From contig DASRGK010000112.1 of the NCBI GenBank assembly GCA_035651055.1, forward strand, positions 1 through 8,169: a DNA stretch of 8,169 nt. Direction: 5' to 3'. Positions 6,530-8,169 of the stretch are shown here, one piece after another. The notes below the pieces were generated by a model. That model made no database searches. It was not told the origin of the DNA and saw only the letters and a program-made list of their open reading frames with translations. Within the stretch, counting starts at the first letter, position 1. Every line of letters begins with the position of its first letter. The stretch is from JAFKKF01 sp035651055 (GTDB lineage Bacteria > Pseudomonadota > Alphaproteobacteria > Rhizobiales > Kaistiaceae). Position numbers and translations under genes: made by a program.

Positions 6530-6582
6530 GCGATTGTGCTAAGAAAGCGCGCTACCATTGAGTGAACCCGGAGAACAGCCTC
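6530..6582. promoter_or_regulatory. Divergent intergenic region with a central palindrome
   Basis: Only 53 nt separate the minus-strand SDR and the plus-strand gene pair, so any promoters must overlap or lie inside the genes. The middle holds an 8-base palindrome, AGCGCGCT (6546-6553), which could be an operator. GGAG at 6570-6573, 9 nt before the ATG at 6583, is the ribosome site for the rightward gene. No -35/-10 pair with normal spacing is evident. Confidence 0.3.
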
Positions 6583-6993
6583 ATGATCCGTTGGGCTCTC
6601 GTTGCGGTCTTCTTCTGGCTGCTCGCTCCGCCCTACCAACAGTCTCGGGCCGACGACGAGGCGCTATGCCAGTCCGCCGCCAAAGCCTACGGCGCCTCGG
6701 GCGCACCGGCCGACTTAGACACTCTGCGCGAATGCCTGTCACCAACTCAAATCGCTGTCCCAGGCTGGAATTTTGGCAATCCGGTCCCTGGCCCGGCCCA
6801 AACTTATCGCCGACCAGATATCGGCGCCCTGAAAGAGTTCTTCAAAGATAAGAATGTAGCATCAGGAGGCAAATTCCTATACGTGCTTCCTGATGGAATG
6901 GTAATTGTGGGGAAGAGACTCAAAGGAATTGATTTTAAGGTCGATAACGCGTTTGCGCTTACAGCGCCTATATCGATAGATCCACCAAAATGA
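6583..6993 (+). CDS. Secreted or periplasmic protein of unknown function, first gene of a low-GC pair
   Basis: I do not recognise this 136-residue protein. It starts with a signal peptide: basic R3, hydrophobic core 4-18, and a likely cleavage after SRA (about residue 23), just before DDEALC. The mature part has two cysteines (C29, C51), which may form a disulfide, then a Pro/Gly-rich stretch (about 60-75) and a basic C-terminal half. The ATG at 6583 is preferred over the in-frame GTG at 6562 because it has GGAG upstream and puts the signal peptide at the N-terminus. The stop overlaps the next start as ATGA (6990-6993). The second half is about 40-42% GC (lines 6841-6960 counted by hand) and uses TTA, AGA and ATA codons, unlike the neighbours. 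It probably acts with the downstream membrane protein. Confidence 0.75.
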   Translation: MIRWALVAVFFWLLAPPYQQSRADDEALCQSAAKAYGASGAPADLDTLRECLSPTQIAVPGWNFGNPVPGPAQTYRRPDIGALKEFFKDKNVASGGKFLYVLPDGMVIVGKRLKGIDFKVDNAFALTAPISIDPPK

Positions 6994-7505
6994 CAATCTT
7001 TACAGTTTTCGGTCTTGAAGCTGTTGGGTCTGCAATTGCCCAGCTGTTGACTGTCGGAGCGATCGCGGCGGTACTTACCTTTATGACTCTGGGCGGCATC
7101 ACCCTGTCAGGTGTGGTCTATCAGCGCGGCGCAGCCGTTACTCTTTTCACCGTTGCGTTTGTAGGCATCGCGGTCGGTTATCTCGGAGGCCTGAGTAGGT
7201 CCAGTGTTGTAGGCGACCTCGTGCCGGCAATCCTTACTCTGATCGGTGGCATCAGTGTTTATCTATTCGGCCTGAAGCGACGTGAAAGCCCCTTGGTTAG
7301 CTTCTCAGCACTGGCGTTCCTTGTGGCATTCTTCATCAGTTATACTTACGCTTCGATCCTTAGAACGGACGATGAGGCTTTTGAATTCTGCAAAGCTAAA
7401 ATCTCAGATACTGCGATCCTTGCCGATCCAAAAGCCATGGAAGTCTTTAAGGGACTCTTTTCGCCCTATTGCCCTACTATCATTGCACGGCACACCGCTC
7501 GCTAG
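6990..7505 (+). CDS. Four-helix membrane protein of unknown function, second gene of a low-GC pair
   Basis: I do not recognise this 171-residue protein. Four hydrophobic segments lie at about 14-36, 47-67, 74-94 and 104-124, followed by a polar C-terminal part of about 45 residues with C134 and C161. The strongest positive cluster, LKRRE at 95-99 between helices 3 and 4, should be cytoplasmic. By the positive-inside rule that puts the C-terminal part in the periplasm, where the upstream gene's product is expected. Start overlaps the upstream stop as ATGA, which suggests coupled translation and joint function. AGG (R70), AGA (R125) and CTA (L92) codons and about 43% GC in 7381-7440 set it apart from the flanking genes. 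No catalytic motif is visible; membrane anchoring, sensing, immunity or transport are all possible. Confidence 0.75.
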   Translation: MTIFTVFGLEAVGSAIAQLLTVGAIAAVLTFMTLGGITLSGVVYQRGAAVTLFTVAFVGIAVGYLGGLSRSSVVGDLVPAILTLIGGISVYLFGLKRRESPLVSFSALAFLVAFFISYTYASILRTDDEAFEFCKAKISDTAILADPKAMEVFKGLFSPYCPTIIARHTAR

Positions 7506-7681
7506 GTCGATAGCAGGATCATACGCAGTCGTCTGATCAGTTAGTGGAGATCGCGGATCGGGTTCATTCGGCGCGCCTGAACAACAGCTCAGAGAAAGTC
7601 GTTTTCACTCTCCCCTCGCGAAGGGCGTGGCGCGTTTGCTGACGTTCTGGCATCGATGCAGTGGGTGCAGAGGGGGGACGC
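7506..7681 (+). promoter_or_regulatory. Intergenic region upstream of fhs
   Basis: The 176-nt gap has small dyads only: GTTCA/TGAAC (7562-7566 with 7578-7582) around the palindrome GGCGCGCC (7570-7577), and TGATCA at 7534-7539. AGGGGGG (7671-7677), 4 nt before the ATG of fhs, is a strong ribosome site. I see no terminator with a T-run for the upstream pair, no clear promoter, and no folate riboswitch that I can recognise. Confidence 0.4.
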
Positions 7682-8169
7682 ATGCCGAGCAATATCGAGA
7701 CCGCGCGAGCGGCGAAGCTGAGGCCGATCGGCGAAATCGCCGGCAAACTCGGCATCCCGGCCGATGCGGTCTTCGCTTACGGGCCGCACAAGGCGAAGAT
7801 CGCGCTCGACTACCTCAACCGGCTGGAGCGGCCGGACGGAAAACTGATCCTCGTCACCGCGATCTCGCCGACGCCGGCGGGCGAAGGCAAGACCACGACG
7901 ACGGTCGGCCTCGGCGATGCGCTCAACCGGATCGGCAAGCGGGCGGTGATCTGCCTCCGCGAGCCGTCGCTCGGGCCGTGCTTCGGCCACAAGGGCGGCG
8001 CGGCCGGCGGCGGCAAGTCGCAGCTGGTGCCGATGGAGGACATCAACCTCCACTTCACCGGCGACTTTCACGCCATCGCGGCCGCCAACAACCTGCTCGC
8101 AGCGATCGTCGACAACCACGTCTACTGGGGGAACGAGTTGGGCATCGACCTGCGCCGGATCAGCTGGCG
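7682..8169 (+). CDS. fhs: Formate-tetrahydrofolate ligase, N-terminal part (partial)
   Basis: The gene continues past the right edge; 162 of about 555-560 usual residues are seen. The enzyme makes 10-formyltetrahydrofolate from formate, ATP and tetrahydrofolate in the cytoplasm, feeding purine and formyl-Met synthesis or, in methylotrophs, formate assimilation. Diagnostic stretches are the P-loop TPAGEGKTTTT (64-74, K70), LREPSLGPCFG (92-102), KGGAAGGG (104-111), MEDINLHFTGDFHAI (118-132) and NNLLAAIVDNH (136-146). H103, between CFG and KGG, is not the hydrophobic residue I would expect. The ATG is fixed by AGGGGGG 4 nt upstream; an in-frame GTG at 7661 is less likely because it lies in front of that site. 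Confidence 0.96.
   Translation, partial: MPSNIETARAAKLRPIGEIAGKLGIPADAVFAYGPHKAKIALDYLNRLERPDGKLILVTAISPTPAGEGKTTTTVGLGDALNRIGKRAVICLREPSLGPCFGHKGGAAGGGKSQLVPMEDINLHFTGDFHAIAAANNLLAAIVDNHVYWGNELGIDLRRISW

Noticed and set aside
6562..6582. GTG at 6562 as the start of the secreted low-GC protein
   Set aside because: It has no ribosome site, while GGAG stands 9 nt before the ATG at 6583, which also places the signal peptide at the extreme N-terminus.
7564..7755. Minus-strand open frame of 63 codons across the fhs start
   Set aside because: It overlaps the strong fhs ribosome site and start on the other strand and has no recognisable features.
1..8169. tRNA, rRNA, CRISPR arrays, insertion sequences or integrase sites
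   Set aside because: I saw no cloverleaf, no spaced direct repeats, no transposase-like protein and no terminal repeats flanking the low-GC pair.

Overview
The window looks like chromosomal DNA of a high-GC alphaproteobacterium, most likely of the Hyphomicrobiales (Rhizobiales). Most genes are about 65-73% GC by hand count of sample lines. The order HIG1-type small membrane protein, cobalamin adenosyltransferase, (rhomboid), etfB, etfA, 3-hydroxybutyryl-CoA dehydrogenase is one I recall from that order, and a CtrA-type box next to a GANTC site fits the same class. Genus cannot be fixed from the sequence alone.

Layout. Positions 1-304 hold the 5' end of a minus-strand membrane protein that resembles the N-terminal sensor region of GGDEF diguanylate cyclases. 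Its upstream gap (305-440) has a perfect TTAA-N7-TTAA box. Positions 441-4801 hold six minus-strand genes, transcribed from right to left with gaps of 15-78 nt or a 4-nt overlap: a HIG1-domain protein, cob(I)alamin adenosyltransferase, rhomboid protease, etfB, etfA and hbd/paaH. The 127-nt divergent gap at 4802-4928 has two inverted repeats, one of which closes on the start codon of the HIG1 gene. Two short-chain dehydrogenases follow, convergent and sharing one CTAG for both stop codons (4929-5705 plus, 5702-6529 minus). A translationally coupled two-gene cassette (6583-7505, plus) has clearly lower GC and codes for a secreted protein and a four-helix membrane protein, neither of which I recognise. 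The window ends inside fhs, formate-tetrahydrofolate ligase (7682 onward).

How they fit together. ETF takes electrons from acyl-CoA dehydrogenases, Hbd oxidises 3-hydroxyacyl-CoA in the same pathway, and the adenosyltransferase makes the coenzyme for methylmalonyl-CoA-type mutases. The operon therefore centres on short-chain acyl-CoA catabolism feeding the respiratory chain. The HIG1 protein is probably linked to cytochrome oxidase, which is inference. The rhomboid protease has no obvious link. Fhs belongs to one-carbon metabolism. The low-GC cassette is the best candidate for something undescribed; the other protein genes are ordinary members of known families.
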